Assembly: GCA_022478985.1 (NCBI GenBank)
Contig: JAKSZP010000190.1
Span: 87,253-151,252, forward strand
Length of the DNA: 64,000 bases
Direction of reading: 5' to 3'
Source: Massospora cicadina
Lineage: Eukaryota; Entomophthoromycota; Entomophthoromycetes; Entomophthorales; Entomophthoraceae
Within the stretch, counting starts at the first letter, position 1. Each line of letters starts with the position of its first letter. Of this stretch, positions 45,187 through 56,371 are shown in pieces. The notes under the pieces are model-generated. The model was not told where the DNA came from, ran no database searches, and saw only the letters and a list, made by a program, of their open reading frames with translations. A program made the translations under genes and the position numbers.

Positions 45187-46400
45187 TTGTTTTTGAAAAT
45201 GATCAGCCAAGAGTATCAAGATGAGCCCAAAACCGTTAAAAAATATTATTGGATCTACAAAAATACAACCATCAAAAACGGGATGCTTTACAAGATCATT
45301 GAGGGCAAGAAGTATATTTTCCCAAGACCCTCGGCCCAAACAGACTTCATAATGGTGGCACATAAGGCCATCTGGAATGGCGGATTCAAGAAAATAAAAG
45401 AGCACTGAAGCAATTCTACTATTAGGAGTCAATGATTTTGGCATCCAAGAAACGCTAGAATGCTGTGCAGAGTGCCAAGGCAAAAAACCGCTCTGAAAAA
45501 GCACCTCTCACCAGCTTTTTCATCCCAAGTTTGCCTGGCACACTGTATCTATTGATGTTGTTGGACCAATTCCAACAAGCAATATGAAGGCCAAGTACAT
45601 AACTGTAGCCATCAACCACTTGACCAAATGGGTTGAGGCCAAGGACATTCAGGAAGCTGGAGCGGCAACTACCGCCAAGTTCATCCTTGAAAACATCATC
45701 CATAAACATGGATGTCCCCAGGTTATTCTAATCAATAGCAAAACCAACTTTACCAACAATGTCCTTGCAAAGCTCAACCAATTGATTGGAGTACAAGGTG
45801 TGCTTTCTGGTCCCTATCTTCCCAAAATTAATGGGACTGTTGAGCGTGCTAATGGGACGTTGGTGAACATTATCTTAATATTAACTTCGGTCAAACCATC
45901 TGAATGGAGTACTTATCTAAGTTTGGTAGTCTTCGCCTACAATATCTCCTATCATTTTTCAACCTAGATGTCTCCGTTTCAAGTATTATATGGAAGAAAC
46001 TCAGCCCTACCAACGCTGCTATATTTGGTTTTAAAGGACCTAGTGAAAACACTTATACTCAATACGTTGAGAAGCTTGTGGATGCTTTAATCAAACTACA
46101 AGCTCAAGCCTTTGAATACAGTTTTGCTGAAAAAAGGCTCAGCATCAAAAAGACTTATAGAATCGCTAGACACTGGCTGAATATGAAGTTAACAATGAAG
46201 TTCTATTTTGCTACACCCACAGATTGGGCTGATTGCAAAAGTTATATTGCATCTGGGTCAGGCCATTTGAAGTGATTGAGAAAACATATAAGTTCAATAC
46301 ACAATCAAGGATATTAAGATCAGCCATAAATACAACTGAGTCCATGTAAAATTCCTAAAAATGTTTAATAAGCGGGCCAATTAAGAAAAGAAAAAGTAAA
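45187..46400 (+). pseudogene. Element A integrase, broken
   Basis: The zinc region near 45360-45490 contains CAECQG (CX2C). The core reads SIDVVGPIPTS (first aspartate, about 45550), then YITVAINHLTKWVEAKDIQE. ILINSKTNFTNN has asparagine at the second catalytic aspartate, and NGTVERANGTL keeps the glutamate near 45840. The open frame 45584-45967 covers most of this. The C-terminal GPF-like part is near 46240-46380, with frames changing. The Asp to Asn change fits one G-to-A transition. Confidence 0.82.
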
Positions 46401-46610
46401 AAAACAAAATTTATTCATATATAATAGTTTTATTGTATTTAATACTTTAGATTACACTTGAGGTTGGGGAGAGGATCCAACTTCAGACTTGATGGGCATT
46501 CAGGCCAAAGTTACCAAATAGAAAACCCAACTCCATGATCATTGGGCATTTGGGCTGATGATAACAGACCAACAAAGGCTAATCAGGAATCTTAGGGCTT
46601 ATGTTCAAGT
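46401..46610. other. Short non-coding stretch before the polypurine tract of A
   Basis: AT-rich sequence with no recognised coding domain. It may hold the end of pol. Confidence 0.4.
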
Positions 46611-46621
46611 CAAGAGGGGGA
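46611..46621 (+). promoter_or_regulatory. Polypurine tract of element A
   Basis: CAAGAGGGGGA directly before the LTR start TGTCAG. Confidence 0.88.
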
Positions 46622-47728
46622 TGTCAGATTCTGGTGGTTGACTTAAAAATAAACTTTCAACAACCATCAGATCAGGCTGATTATCCTTTCAATGCTCGAG
46701 CTAACACCTATACTCTTACCTAAAAGCCTATTGCAATTACATAATTCAGGCTGAATATTTCGACCTAAATTCAATCAAGTACTTTATCAGTAAGCTCAGG
46801 CTGAATATGCTCGCACATTATGGCCAATTTCCTATGCATCAAATCTTGCAATTGGTCCCAATATCAGGGATACAATTAACTAAATAGTTTACAAAATCAT
46901 TTGGGACTGACCTGAAGTTAACGTTTAAACGTCCCATGGACCATCAGATGAATGAAAAACATAATCACTTTTCTGCCCTTAGGTGAAATTCGTATGTCAA
47001 TCCACATAATCAGCACAATAACACTTGTACATGGAATGCCTTAAAGGGAGTTCCTAGTGCTATCGAGAGAGAGGCCTGCAAACGTCCCAATTAGGGGTAT
47101 GTCATTTACTTGATTGATGAAAGAATTTCATAGAAGGTATATTTTGTCAGTAGTATGACGAAACTCAAATCAAGAAGATCTTAGGACATCTTTGCACGCT
47201 TTTATCGCAATTTTTGTACCTGAAATCTTCCCAATTTTGAGAGTATTTTGCATTCATAAACCTAAGAAAAGGTCTCAGTTGTATCAGTTCAAGGGCCAAA
47301 CTGAGGTGGTAAAATATCTGTTGAAATTGCATGCTCAAATGTGGCCAGGAGATGCCCTAGGGGTATAAATACTGGCGCCTGGCATAATGACTAATTACTT
47401 AATTAATACCATCTAATAAAGGATATATTTATTTTATCTTTTTTCTAGTCTTATCCTAAACCTAATTTTGGAGAAGTATCAACAAGCTGGATGTGTCAAA
47501 TCCACAGCTTGTATATCCACCTGCCTCAGGAGAAGTTCCTAAACGTGAATGGAAAATACGCCCAAAATTGGCTGGAAGAGTTGGGGCAATTATAATAATC
47601 CTAGTGGATTTTCAAACGGTCCAAGTACCATAAACCACTGGCAATATTATGGATAAATCTATGGAACTTTGTCCCAACTAAGTGTGCGGGATAATAATAA
47701 ATAAGCAAGCAATCCTCAGATTTTCACA
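46622..47728 (+). repeat. Element A 3' LTR, complete
   Basis: 1,107 bp, uninterrupted, with GGGGTATAAATACTGGCGCC at 47361-47380 as the likely TATA region. It shows what the 5' LTR looked like before B inserted. Confidence 0.9.
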
Positions 47729-47733
47729 TCCAT
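47729..47733 (+). repeat. Right target duplication of element A (TCCAT)
   Basis: Partner of GCCAT at 25050-25054. Confidence 0.65.
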
Positions 47734-48062
47734 ATTGATGATAGCCATGCTCACATATGGTAAAAGATTCCCATATTTGACCCAGAGGCCAAAATGCAGG
47801 TTACTCCAAGGGATCACCAAAGGTCTCTGGAGCACCACCTGTGAGCTTGCAAGATGGTGGGCTAAGTTATGAGGTGGTACGTAACACCTGATGGATTTGG
47901 GAGGGCTAGCAGAACCAGCCCAGACGCGCTTTGGCGGTAGCCAAAGGACGCCAGAAGGCGGCGCCCCAAGCCAGGGCAGCAGGTGTTGATAGCATCAACA
48001 TTCTTATTAAATTGATTGATTCAAGTGGCTGGTTTTTGTATCGTTAAAAAACTTAAAATTCA

Positions 48063-48085
48063 GCTTTGATTTAGTTGATCAAAGC
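48063..48085 (-). other. 5' terminal hairpin of element G
   Basis: Stem GCTTTGAT with ATCAAAGC, loop of 7, lying 16 bases from the element start. Sequence differs from the LINE-A stem but position and fold are the same. Confidence 0.7.
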
Positions 48086-48101
48086 GAAAGAAAGCAAAAA
48101 C

Positions 48102-48118
48102 AAGGATGCAGGAGCATT
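48102..48118 (+). repeat. Right target duplication of element G
   Basis: AAGGATGCAGGAGCATT; the partner at 23510-23526 differs by two G-to-A changes. Confidence 0.75.
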
Positions 48119-48661
48119 GTCCTAATGAAATTTAGGTAGTTTTATGGATTTGAACTTCTCTAGTTTTCTCTAGCCACCAATATCAGCTTAGCAAACTGAC
48201 TGACAATAGTAGTAATCTTTGGGTCATCCTCAAAATGGTAGCAAACGCAGTCAGCATAAAACTAGGAGTTGCCAACTTCCCAACTGCAGTTTTTGGAGTA
48301 TTTTCTTTGGTAGCATTCACTGCATAAGTTCAGACTCACATTTCTGGTTCTTAAGTTCGATGTCTTGTTTCACTAGTCGTTCCATGTCTGAGCTGAGTGA
48401 GTGCAATCAAACGTGATCTGCTTCACGTTTTGTTTTCAGAAATAAAACTTCCCTGATCATGTCTCTTTCTTTACTTTTCAGAGAAGTTATTTTTCAAGTA
48501 GATCATTTGGTAAACTTTGACTATTCTTCTACTCTTTCCTCAATCTTAGTGACTCTTTCCTCTAGAGCCCTAAATTCTCTATGATCAGCTGAATTCAAGG
48601 TGTTTCTATTGACAGTTTCCAATTATGTACATCGCTTTCTTAATCCGTCCTTATATGACAT
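48119..48661 (-). pseudogene. Element F gag, N-terminal part
   Basis: The start at 48661 opens MSYKDGLRKR, then NTLNSADHREFRALEERVTK, closely matching element B gag (MSYKDELCKL, NALNSVDHQEFAALEERVTK). It runs to KLPKFHXDNAPA at 48106-48130, where G interrupts it. The remainder is at 22985-23509. Several stops are present. Confidence 0.8.
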
Positions 48662-48689
48662 CAAATTTTGCTTATCTTACTAAACTACC

Positions 48690-48705
48690 CTTGTAGTGAG
48701 CGCCA
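48690..48705 (-). promoter_or_regulatory. Primer-binding site of element F
   Basis: Minus strand TGGCGCTCACTACAAG, two bases from the LTR end. Confidence 0.85.
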
Positions 48706-48707
48706 AT

Positions 48708-50215
48708 CGTTAAAATCTGGCTTTGTTTATTGATTGTTTCTAGAAGTTAACTGCACAGGTTTGGTTATGTGCACAATTCGTGTTAAGTGATATTGATAGA
48801 TGGGTGATAATAGTATGGAGACTATTATCTATAGCTTAATAGATAAACCAGATGTGGTCCAACGCTAAACTTAAAATGATCCACGAAAGACTGATTATAC
48901 TTTTAGTAGGGGCTTCTTCACGTTTCCAGCTGAACTTAGTCCACTTTCAGATTCAGAGGTTCACAGCCTTAGTTCACATCACGCTACCTTGGCAGAGATC
49001 TGCTGTAAAGTTCTGCTTCTCTTCTAAGGATATCCAACTTTACTCTTTATCACACAAATGAGTCAACAAATATTGTACTACAACAATAAAGACTGAAGTT
49101 GAATAGAACTTATTACTATACAATCTTTGATATTTAATTGAAGAAATATAGATATTAATGATTGAATTTAAAATGACTCGTTGAAGATTATATGGAAGTG
49201 CTGTTGTGTACAACAGTTTAGCAAGTTATCTTCTCTATAATTGATTCCCCTTCAATCATGTACATTTCTACAAAAGCAGTATGGTCTTATGCAAGAGATA
49301 AAGAAGTGCTAAAGTTGATTATCAGTTGGTCACCAATATTCTTTATAATTGATTTCTACCTTAATCAAGTAACCTCTTACATCCCAATGATTTCTTCCTC
49401 ACTTCAAGGTACTAGAAACATAAGCCTATGTCTGTCATGGCTACCTGCCATACAAGGATCTCGGTCAACATTGCCAATTAATCCCTTAACAACTGTATCA
49501 ACCCCAGGATGGGTGAGAACTGAATAAGATTTTACTACCCTTGAGTATATCTTATAAAAAACTATCTGCTTTATATTAAAACAAACTGGGTAATTTATAG
49601 GGGAATTTAGCACCCAATTACTCAGTTGGTGCCTCAGAAATGAAATGGCATCCATTGCCATTATATTTCCTATGAAGTCTCTTCTAGGGATGGTCTTCTC
49701 CATTGGGCTAAGGATTCCTCCGTTGGACATCCCAAAGACCTAAAAATGGAAAGAGCCAGAAAACGTGTCCCTAACATTTCCGCTTGATCACAACAAACCA
49801 ACCACATTTGGTAAGCGACCTGCTTAGGTCTAGGACTCTTTACCCATTATAGCAGGTCGTGAGCCAACTGATTGATTTTTAGTTTCAGGTGTCATCACTC
49901 ACCTCACAACTCCCACATAAATACCAATCACTCAGTGATGAAACCTGACTTATCCCAATTGGTACATCTAATAGTTACTCGATGATCAACTATCAGATGA
50001 CTTAATTTTGTTAGTAACTCTGCCTGATGAGATCTTAGGTATTCACATAAATCAACCTTAATGGATCCAAACATGGCAAATTACCCAAAAATTCGCTTAC
50101 GTTATTAAAATAGTTTCAAATCAATTAATATACAATTCATTCACTAGTGGGACTTATCATATAGCAAACTAGCAGAAAACCTAGGAAGCTGGAAAGGTGG
50201 TCGAAAATCCCAACA
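48708..50215 (-). repeat. Element F 5' LTR
   Basis: 1,508 bp. It starts TGTTGGGATTTTCG at 50215 on the minus strand, like the B LTR, and ends with CG where CA is expected. It shares blocks with the B LTR, for example GATGAAACCTGAC and the hairpin at 48806-48829. Only this LTR remains. Confidence 0.8.
48806..48829. other. Conserved LTR hairpin (F LTR)
   Basis: Stem GATAATAGT and ACTATTATC with loop ATGGAG, against ATGACG in element B. Confidence 0.75.
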
Positions 50216-52631
50216 GAAGGGGATTTTGCCATACCAGAGCATTCCTTGCCAGAGGATCCAAAGTGGAATGAAGAAATGATGTTTTAACTACATCAGACAA
50301 TGTTAAAGCCTGGGCTAAAATGCAAAAATTATTTTAAATACTGCACCAAGTGGCACCCCACTTTGCTAATAATGAAGAACTCATAGAAGTTTTGTAAAGA
50401 AGAAGCAGTAGATGAATTTCTTCCAAGAATGCTCAAACCTTCCACAGACTTCCATAAATATGGCTGTGCATGGAACACATAAAATATCCAGTTCACTGCG
50501 CTGGGGGACAAGTGACACAGCAAATTAATAATATGGGAGGTCAGACAAAATCTATATACTTTGTCAGGAGAGAAGTTTCAGAAGCCATGGAGGCTATAGC
50601 CTTCTGGATTTCAGAATATACTTCTGTGGTTGATCTCTGAATATTATCAGCAGGATCCCAAAGGGTCCAAAACCACCAGTTGCAAGCAAGTAGGTAGGAC
50701 CTCCAAATCAGCTGTTGTAAGAATTTTGCTGAGCTTTAACAGTAAATTAAATGATTATTTTATGGTAAGCAGCATAATTACTTTGGTAAACAGCCAGCAT
50801 ATCCAGTTTATGCTCAGAGAGAGCCCTACTCAAAGAATTCTAACACACATATAATAAAATTGTTGGTTGACTAATGTCAAGAAAGTGTCTGTATCTCTCT
50901 CATTCCTGGAGAGGTGGTGGGGAATGACCCACCATACAACCAGTGAACAATCTACTAATAACACTGGAAAGAGGGCACCTTGAAGGATGCCAGTAAAAAA
51001 AGGACACAAAGTAAGAAGCATATAATTGTATAAGTATTGAGATAAACCAGAAATGCAAGGACTTAGTTGGACCCCAGGGGAGGAGTCCATTATTAAGTGC
51101 AAATCTGACTTAAGGTTCTTCTGTGCCTCTATCTGAAGAGGTCCAGGCTTCCCAAGAAAGGAAAGAGAATTGATAGATAGTTACAAAAAATAAAATAACC
51201 TAGATTATTCAAACCCTCCTCAAAAAGGTCTGAAAAAAGATCAGACCAAGGGGCCATCTAATATATGAAAATGAACGGTTTTTTATTCAAACAAGTCAAT
51301 TAACAAGGAAGGTTGTCCTTGAAAATAATATTAAACAATTGGGAGGAATCAACATCCATTTGGTGAGGAAGCCCCCGATTGAACTAAAAATGTAACTTCC
51401 CATCCATCAACATAGTGTAGCTTAAATAATCTTTCTCTTGGGTGATTAATTGTACTTGAATTTTCCTTAATTTAGCATTATTATAAACCAAATGGGATTT
51501 AAATCCACATTCTCTGACTAACGCAATGTCTTATCATAAACACTACATATATCTATAGCATTTAAACACTGTTGATGCAACGCTCATCAAACCATCATGT
51601 GCACCCTCAGAACCAACTTAGGCATATCTTGCCCTTACCCAGCTTTGATACAGGGTGTGCTTCAAGTCAGGCAGCCCTTCCAACTTGGTCCTTTTGGTCT
51701 CATCCCGCTCAGTCTTATTCAACAAATTTTTTCCACAATTATGTCATTCACTCATGACAGATGACATATACTTTTTTTTTAAGATGAATATGTAATGTAT
51801 AGCTAGTATCCCCTAAAAATGGTAGTCCATGTCCATCTCAAGGTATTCAATGGGTGGGAATCTAATCTCGTTTTTGTTTTGCAATTGAAGTTAGACAACT
51901 GTGTCTTTTTGACCATACCACCCCCTTGCTACAATTGAATGTAAGGATATATTTAGAGAATTTTGTTACTTAATTATCACAAATTATTATGTTGAAACTA
52001 AAATAACAAAAAGTGTTAGTTTTAAAAAATTATTCAAAATTAAAAGCAATGCTTACAGGAAAAAAGTTAAGTATGTCATGATTGTAGGAGAAAAATATAT
52101 AAAGAGCTCTTCTTATAAACTTTTATGAAAGTAAGAAAAAATTACTTTTATAAAAGTGTCTAATTATTTTCAGATAAAAGGTAGGGTCTATATTTTTCTC
52201 ATAGTTTATTTTGGTTTGAGTTCAATAGCTGTTATATTGCTCAGAGATGTTTTTACTTCAAAAACTCAACTAAATAATAACTTTAATCAGAGTATCTTTA
52301 TTGCAGGTTAAGTATATTCTACCTAGTTACTACTAAAAATGCTAAACTCTAAATCTGTGGAAAAATCATTTAAATGCCAGATGATAACATTTTGTATTAT
52401 AATTACATTGTAAACTTTGTCATGTTTAGTCAAAAGACAGGTAATTGCTATTTGGTATTTCCCAATCTGTTTAGCTAAATAAGAAAATAACAGGTGTATT
52501 AGTAAAGTTTTAGGTAAATTGTTCAATTTAGAAACAATAAACATCCAGATACTCATGATTTATTATGGTATATAGCTTAACAGATTTTAATCATTATTCT
52601 AGATTTTATATAATGGTTTTACTTGGCGTTG
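50216..52631. other. Unassigned AT-rich DNA
   Basis: About 2.4 kb between the F LTR and LINE-B. I see no transposon domain, no long open frame (the longest is about 90 codons), and no clear terminal repeats. The part 51770-52600 is very AT-rich. It may be old transposon remains or intergenic DNA. Confidence 0.5.
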
Positions 52632-52649
52632 CTCAGTTTTTTAACTGAG
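52632..52649 (-). other. Hairpin at the 3' end of LINE-B
   Basis: CTCAGTT, four bases, then AACTGAG: a perfect 7-bp stem just beyond the GGTCGGCTTACC tail. It may be part of the element end. Confidence 0.55.
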
Positions 52650-52699
52650 GTAAGCCGACCAAGGGATGGGCATTACCGATATGTGTGTAGAAATGGTAT

Positions 52700-55600
52700 G
52701 GGAGGGATGAAAAGCAATGACTAAATCTGATTGGGCACCCTGAGGGTACACAAGTTACCCCTATTGCCAGCTGGGACCGCCAGGTATGGGGGTATTGGTG
52801 CTCTACTCCAAAGGGGTTGCCCCCACTATGGAGCAGGTGTGAAGGAAGGGGTCCGTGTGAAGGAATCAGAGCGGGAATCATGAGTTTATGAGTCTCTGTT
52901 GCCTTGGCCTCATATACCCATAGAGCCAAGCTTGGAAATGCTCCTGTAAGTGGACGTGGAACCTATTGACAACCCCATGGATAGTAGGGACCGTTCCCTT
53001 GAACACATACAAGGCAATAGTGTGGATCGTCCACATTGCAATGAGTATCAATAGGGAGCACATGGTGGACGGGATCGAGGATGTAAGTCAGATTGCAATG
53101 AGGCTCTTTTGAGAAAGAGGAATCCTGGCTGTCTTGGGTCTTGAGCAGGCGTGCAACTTCTCGCCATATGGCTTTGGACGAGGGGCATGTTTCTAGGCGG
53201 TGGTATAGGGAGCCTTCTCCTCCACATACTGCGCAGGTTTCATGGATGGAGTGGGTGCAGTCCGCCATTCTGTAGGTCCTTCTTAGGCAGCGCCAGGCGT
53301 TGGCCCTTACCCTCGGCTGGAGGAGTATATGGTGCGTCATCCTCCATATTGCCTTTTGTGTGGTTAGGTCATAGGGGATATCAAAAGCGTCTAGGTAGTC
53401 AACTCTGGCAATGGATGGGGTTGTGGTAATTATATCTTTGTGGGGGTGGTCTTCTGGCTTTTTATAAAGCAAAGTGGGGTCTGGGTTATCCCCTTCCCTG
53501 CACTGTACCAGTGGTAGCGACAATCCACCCCATGTGGCGGATGGTTTGGAGGAGGCGCTTAAAGTGTGGGGGGTTCCGTGCAGGCCTGTTGCATTGGGGC
53601 AGTTAGCGAGGTACATTAGTAGGCTGGAAGGGTAGTGTGGGTTAGGTATTCTGAGTGCCTGCGCAAAGTTGGCCCTCGCTGCCCTGGACCAGTGCTGTTG
53701 TGGGGGGTCCAGGGTTAGCACTTCCTCTATCCAGGTGCCCAGGATGCAGTTGGTGTGATTCTCAAAATTTAATAGGCCCATGCCTCTGCTGGAGCGTGGG
53801 CCATACAGCGTTTCAACCTGGATTGGTGGGCAGGATCCAGGCCACATCCAACCCTGGATGAGCGCATGGTTCGACCTTATAAAGGTGGGGGAGAAGGGGA
53901 TCACATGTGCGGGGAACCACAGCATTAGGAGGATGAGCGAGTTGACAACTGCCACTCGCCCCATTAACCTGGGGTATCTACTATTGAGTGAGGCGATTCT
54001 GTTGGATATCCATTGAGCAGGTTATTTTCAATCATCTCATTTGCATACCCCCTGTTTCCAACCAAATCCCCAGGTGGCGGACAGGGGTGGTGGTGGGGGT
54101 AATGCAAAGGGTAGGGTGAGTGAGTTTTTGCGTCTTGGTTTGTGTGTGGTGGGGGATGTGGTCCAGTTGGTGGTGTATTTTCCAAGGAGAATAATTTCAG
54201 TTTTCCGTTTATTAAGTGATGCACTACTCACAGTGGAGTATTCCTCTATGGTGCACTCCACCTGTTGGGCATCGCTGTTGTCAGATATACCTGTTACACA
54301 GTAATCTGCAAAGGCTAGTATCTTGACTGGGGGCTGGCTTAGCGCAGTGATGCCCCTGAGGCGTGAGTCAGCAACGCGGAGGAGTGGGCCAAAGCTGAAG
54401 TTGTACAGTAGCGGGCTAAGGGGGTACCTTGCTTGAGCCCTCTGCGTGGGGTGATCCTGTCAGTCAGAAAGCCAGGGCCACATACTGCCATTGATGCAGA
54501 TTCCGTGAGGAGCATTGCCCAGTTGATGAACCTGGGTGGGAGGTTAAAATCATATAGGCACTCTTTTAAGTATGGCCAGCTAACGCGGTTGTATGCCTTT
54601 TCCTGGTCAAGGAATACCAGGGCACCCATCGCTTTGGATTGTCATACATTGGCAATGGAGTTTATGTTAGATCAGATGGAGCGCCCTGGTGTAAAACCAA
54701 ATTGGTTGGGTGATAGGGCTTTTGAGGCTAATGCTTCCAGTCTGGTAACTAGAATTTTTGTGAGTAGTTTAGTGTCAGTATTCAAGAGTGCTATTGGGTG
54801 CCAGTTGGCCAGGTCCAGTCTGTCGCCTTTTTTGAATAGGGTAATGACATAGGAGTCCTGGCCTCCTGGCAGGAGACGGGTCTCCAGCAAGCACTGGTTC
54901 ATAGATGCAAGTAGGGGGAGGGGGGCAATCTATTTTAAAGTATTTTTTATAAAATTTGTAGGGTATCCCATCAGGTCCTGGGCATTTCCTACATGGTGCA
55001 CCGCGGACTGTATTCCAGAGTTCCTCCTGCGTTATCAGGTTTAGGAGTTTATAGTCCAGCGGTGCACTCTGTATTCTGGCAGAGTGTAATTTTTTATTTT
55101 GGGGGTCAGGTGGGGTGTCACGGTAAAGTTCAGTGTAATGGCGGTGGATTTCCGCCTTGACCTCCCTTGGGTCAGTTGCCATGGTTCCGTCAGCTTTGCA
55201 GACCTGTGCACACTGAGGCAGGTTGCCTTAGGAGTGGTATTGGTAGAAGAAGAACGCTGAGCAGGTTTAACCTTTTTTTATGTGCTTACCTTTCCATGAT
55301 ACCTTAATTTCTGTGTTGGTATTTGTGGATGATGGCGTTAAGGCGGGTGGAAATTGCCACCCATTTGCGCCCTTAGTTTGGGCTGTATCTAGTTCTCAGG
55401 GTATTGAGTTCAAGGTGGTCAAGTTCTGCCAGGGTGCATGTGATTGTGGTGGTATTCACGGTGCATTTGTGTGAAGCAATATGGCGGCTCTTATTTATTA
55501 GTTCCAATTTTAATTTTTCCCAAGATTTGATGGGATCCAATGTGAATATTACAGTGAATTTTGGTTTCAAAGCTTTGTGCTTGACCCATTCAGAAATTTT

Positions 55601-56358
55601 GGTGTTTTTTATATTCTCTGGGTATAGCTTCCTCCAGGGCTTCATCTGCGTTTGAGTCCTAGTTGGCATGAGCTGCACCAAAACTAGATGGTGGTTGAAA
55701 AAATTAATTTTTTTAGTAGCAAAGTTAGTGATAAGCAAGTGGCAGGATTTGGTGCAAGGATGTGGTTGATGTGGCTCATCAAGATGAGCGTTCCCTCACA
55801 TATGCTGGGGCGGGTCATGTGGGGAAGGAGTGGAGATTCTGGGGGGAGGATGTTGTACAGGCCAAGGGATGCTTTCATCATGTGGAACTCAATGTGTCCC
55901 AGTGGGTATATCCTGGGGTTGGGCCATTGGTCCATAGTGGGATCATCCCAACAGTTAAAGTTACCCAACAGGATGGTGTCCGGTGGGAGGTTGAGTGTCA
56001 GGATGGATTTGAGGAATTGTTTCCTCTCAGATATGGTGCACAGTGCGTAGACACAGGCTATCAATAGTGTGGTCTCATGGCTTGCGATCATTGCAATTAG
56101 GATGCAGTCATCTAAGTGCAAGGAGATTTTGATGATTTTAAATTTTTTGTTATTATTATAGATGACCACCCCACAGTGGGACGTCCATATCGACTGGGTT
56201 GGTGAGACCCTTGCCGCCCAGGATCCCTCTTCCCCCTGTAGACAATGGGTCTCTTGGATGGCCAGGATGTCTACTGGGGGTTTGTGCAGGAAGTCCAGCT
56301 TTTTGGCTCGGGATGCTTGAGCCCTGGCTCCTGTGATGTATAGCATCCCTATTGACAC
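52700..56358 (-). pseudogene. LINE-B ORF2 (APE, RT, zinc knuckle), broken
   Basis: The APE part (55684-56370) reads ARAQASRAKKLDFL, DILAIQETHC and LLGNFNCWDDPTMDQWP, where GDFN is expected. MSHINHILAPN follows, where an aspartate is expected, so two aspartates are asparagine. RT blocks are CPGPDGIPYKFYKKYF, LFKKGDRLDLANWHPIA, NQFGFTPGRSI, FLDQEKAYNRVSWPYL and LKQGTPL. Then comes LAFADYCVTGIS near 54300, where the box should be FADD. The open frame 52963-53964 (333 codons) covers the thumb and the knuckle CAVCGGEGSLYHRLETC. The helical end AMWTIHTIALYVFKG lies at 52878-53063, as in LINE-A. Confidence 0.87.
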
Positions 56359-56371
56359 TGAGGTGCCCACA

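Larger units (their letters stand above)
25055..47728 (+). mobile_element. Ty3/gypsy retrotransposon A, split by element B and LINE-A copy 2
   Basis: LTRs start TGTCAGATTCTGG (25055 and 46622) and end TTTTCACA (35696 and 47728). The 5' LTR is cut at 25969/35502 by element B. The inside holds a primer-binding site (35699), gag with a CCHC knuckle, protease, then LINE-A copy 2 (38081-43358), then RT, RNase H and integrase, and a polypurine tract at 46611-46621. Without the insertions it is about 7.9 kb. Gene order is standard gypsy. A itself lies inside G. Confidence 0.88.
47729..48101 (-). mobile_element. LINE-like element G, 5' part with ORF1 start
   Basis: The minus strand starts at 48101, passes a hairpin at 48063-48085, then encodes TPAALAWGAAFWRP near 47960 and FGLWVKYGNLLPYVSMAIIN at 47734-47793. 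Both blocks match the relic at 1-530. The sequence then continues at 25054, beyond element A. Confidence 0.65.

Noticed and set aside
50329..51102. Small proteins in the unassigned region
   Set aside because: Frames of 60-90 codons without motif or matching neighbours are expected by chance in DNA of this kind.
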